A stretch of DNA of 6,945 bases, from positions 1 to 6,945 of the forward strand of contig PFGS01000004.1 in assembly GCA_002783525.1 (NCBI GenBank), given 5' to 3'. This document shows, piece by piece, positions 6,520 to 6,945 of the stretch (the stretch's first letter is position 1; each line of letters opens with the position of its first letter). The stretch is from Ignavibacteriales bacterium CG12_big_fil_rev_8_21_14_0_65_30_8 (GTDB lineage: Bacteria; Bacteroidota; Ignavibacteria; Ignavibacteriales; Ignavibacteriaceae). Below the pieces are notes generated by a model. That model was not told where the DNA came from, did no database searches, and worked only from the letters and a program-made list of their open reading frames with translations. The translations under genes were made by a program, and so were the position numbers.

Positions 6520-6945
6520 CTATTATCTGGCTGCTGAGCAAATAACAAAAAAGTTTGGAAGACGATTAATTTTTAAAGACCTCAATTTTAAATTCCAAAA
6601 AAATGGTATTTATGGAATTACAGGAATTAATGGATCGGGTAAATCCACTCTTATAAAAATTATTGGCGGAATCATATCTCCATCATCAGGCAAAGTAATT
6701 CATCAATTCAATAAGGAGAATATCAATTCAGAAAATTTGCATGATAATTTAGGTTTTGTAGCTCCCTATTTAATAATGTACGAAGAATTCTCAGCATGGG
6801 AAAATTTAGAACATATTTCTAAAATAAGAGGTATAAATTTTAACACCGAGCTATTTAATTCTTTGATGGAAGATTTTCTGTTACTCGACAGAAAAAATGA
6901 TCTGGTAAAAACATATTCTTCAGGAATGAAACAGAGACTTAAATT
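6512..6945 (+). CDS. ABC transporter ATP-binding protein (3' part outside window)
   Basis: This is the N-terminal 144 residues of a cytoplasmic ABC ATPase that would power a membrane transporter; the window ends just after the signature motif. Visible features are a start strand MNNYYLAAEQITKKFG; Walker A GINGSGKST at 38-46; the Q-loop region GFVAPYLIMY at 81-90, where the usual Gln appears to be Pro85 or Tyr86; EEFSAWENL (91-99) after it; and the signature YSSGMKQRL at 135-143. Walker B and the switch His are missing because of the window edge. The protein is of the short single-domain type, similar to exporters such as CcmA, and a permease gene would be expected next. A heme/cytochrome c maturation role is only a guess from the CcmA-like look. 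The ATG overlaps the protease stop by 8 nt and has no good Shine-Dalgarno at normal distance (AAGGGA ends about 15 nt upstream). Confidence 0.93.
   Translation, partial: MNNYYLAAEQITKKFGRRLIFKDLNFKFQKNGIYGITGINGSGKSTLIKIIGGIISPSSGKVIHQFNKENINSENLHDNLGFVAPYLIMYEEFSAWENLEHISKIRGINFNTELFNSLMEDFLLLDRKNDLVKTYSSGMKQRLK

Noticed and set aside
1..6945. Mobile element, CRISPR array, toxin-antitoxin or defence system
   Set aside because: No transposase or integrase motifs, no direct repeats with spacers, and no paired small genes were seen; gene content looks like a chromosomal envelope-related region.

Overview
The window is an AT-rich (by eye about 70% A+T), gene-dense stretch with every gene on the + strand. 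The best guess for the source is a free-living Gram-negative bacterium of the Bacteroidota/Chlorobiota side of the FCB group, most likely an Ignavibacteria/Melioribacter-type organism. The reasons are: a C-terminal type A sorting domain of the type IX secretion system (T9SS) on one product; an MXAN_6640-type secreted metalloprotease carrying that domain; a BamD lipoprotein, which shows an outer membrane; low GC; and near absence of Shine-Dalgarno sequences. This is inference from gene content. No rRNA or other phylogenetic marker is present.

Layout. (1) 14-868: HtpX, an inner-membrane zinc protease, starting at TTG behind a clear GGAG. (2) 870-1466: an unrecognised 198-residue exported protein with a C-terminal membrane anchor, 1 nt after htpX. 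(3) 1467-1532: the only real intergenic gap (66 nt), with a weak candidate promoter. (4) 1533-2303: BamD-like outer-membrane assembly lipoprotein. (5) 2300-2773: hotdog acyl-CoA thioesterase, joined to bamD by an ATGA overlap. (6) about 2718-4874: a large exported protein with six degenerate FG-GAP/VCBS-like Ca-loop repeats, whose start lies inside the thioesterase gene. (7) 4861-6519: secreted HEFHH metalloprotease with a T9SS type A sorting domain, overlapping the previous gene by 14 nt. (8) 6512 to the window edge: N-terminal 144 residues of an ABC transporter ATPase, overlapping the protease gene by 8 nt and cut off by the window.

The genes read as two probable transcription units, htpX plus the unknown, and bamD through the ABC ATPase. 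The second is held together by four consecutive overlaps and is probably co-transcribed and translationally coupled. The common theme is the cell envelope: membrane-protein quality control (HtpX), outer-membrane protein assembly (BamD), and secreted or surface proteins (FG-GAP protein, T9SS protease). The acyl-CoA thioesterase and the ABC ATPase fit the theme only loosely. I see no mobile element, CRISPR, tRNA, rRNA, convincing terminator or clear sign of recent transfer. Most of the window looks like ordinary core genome. The least-described parts are the 198-residue anchored protein, the FG-GAP protein with its odd start, and its pairing with a T9SS-exported protease.
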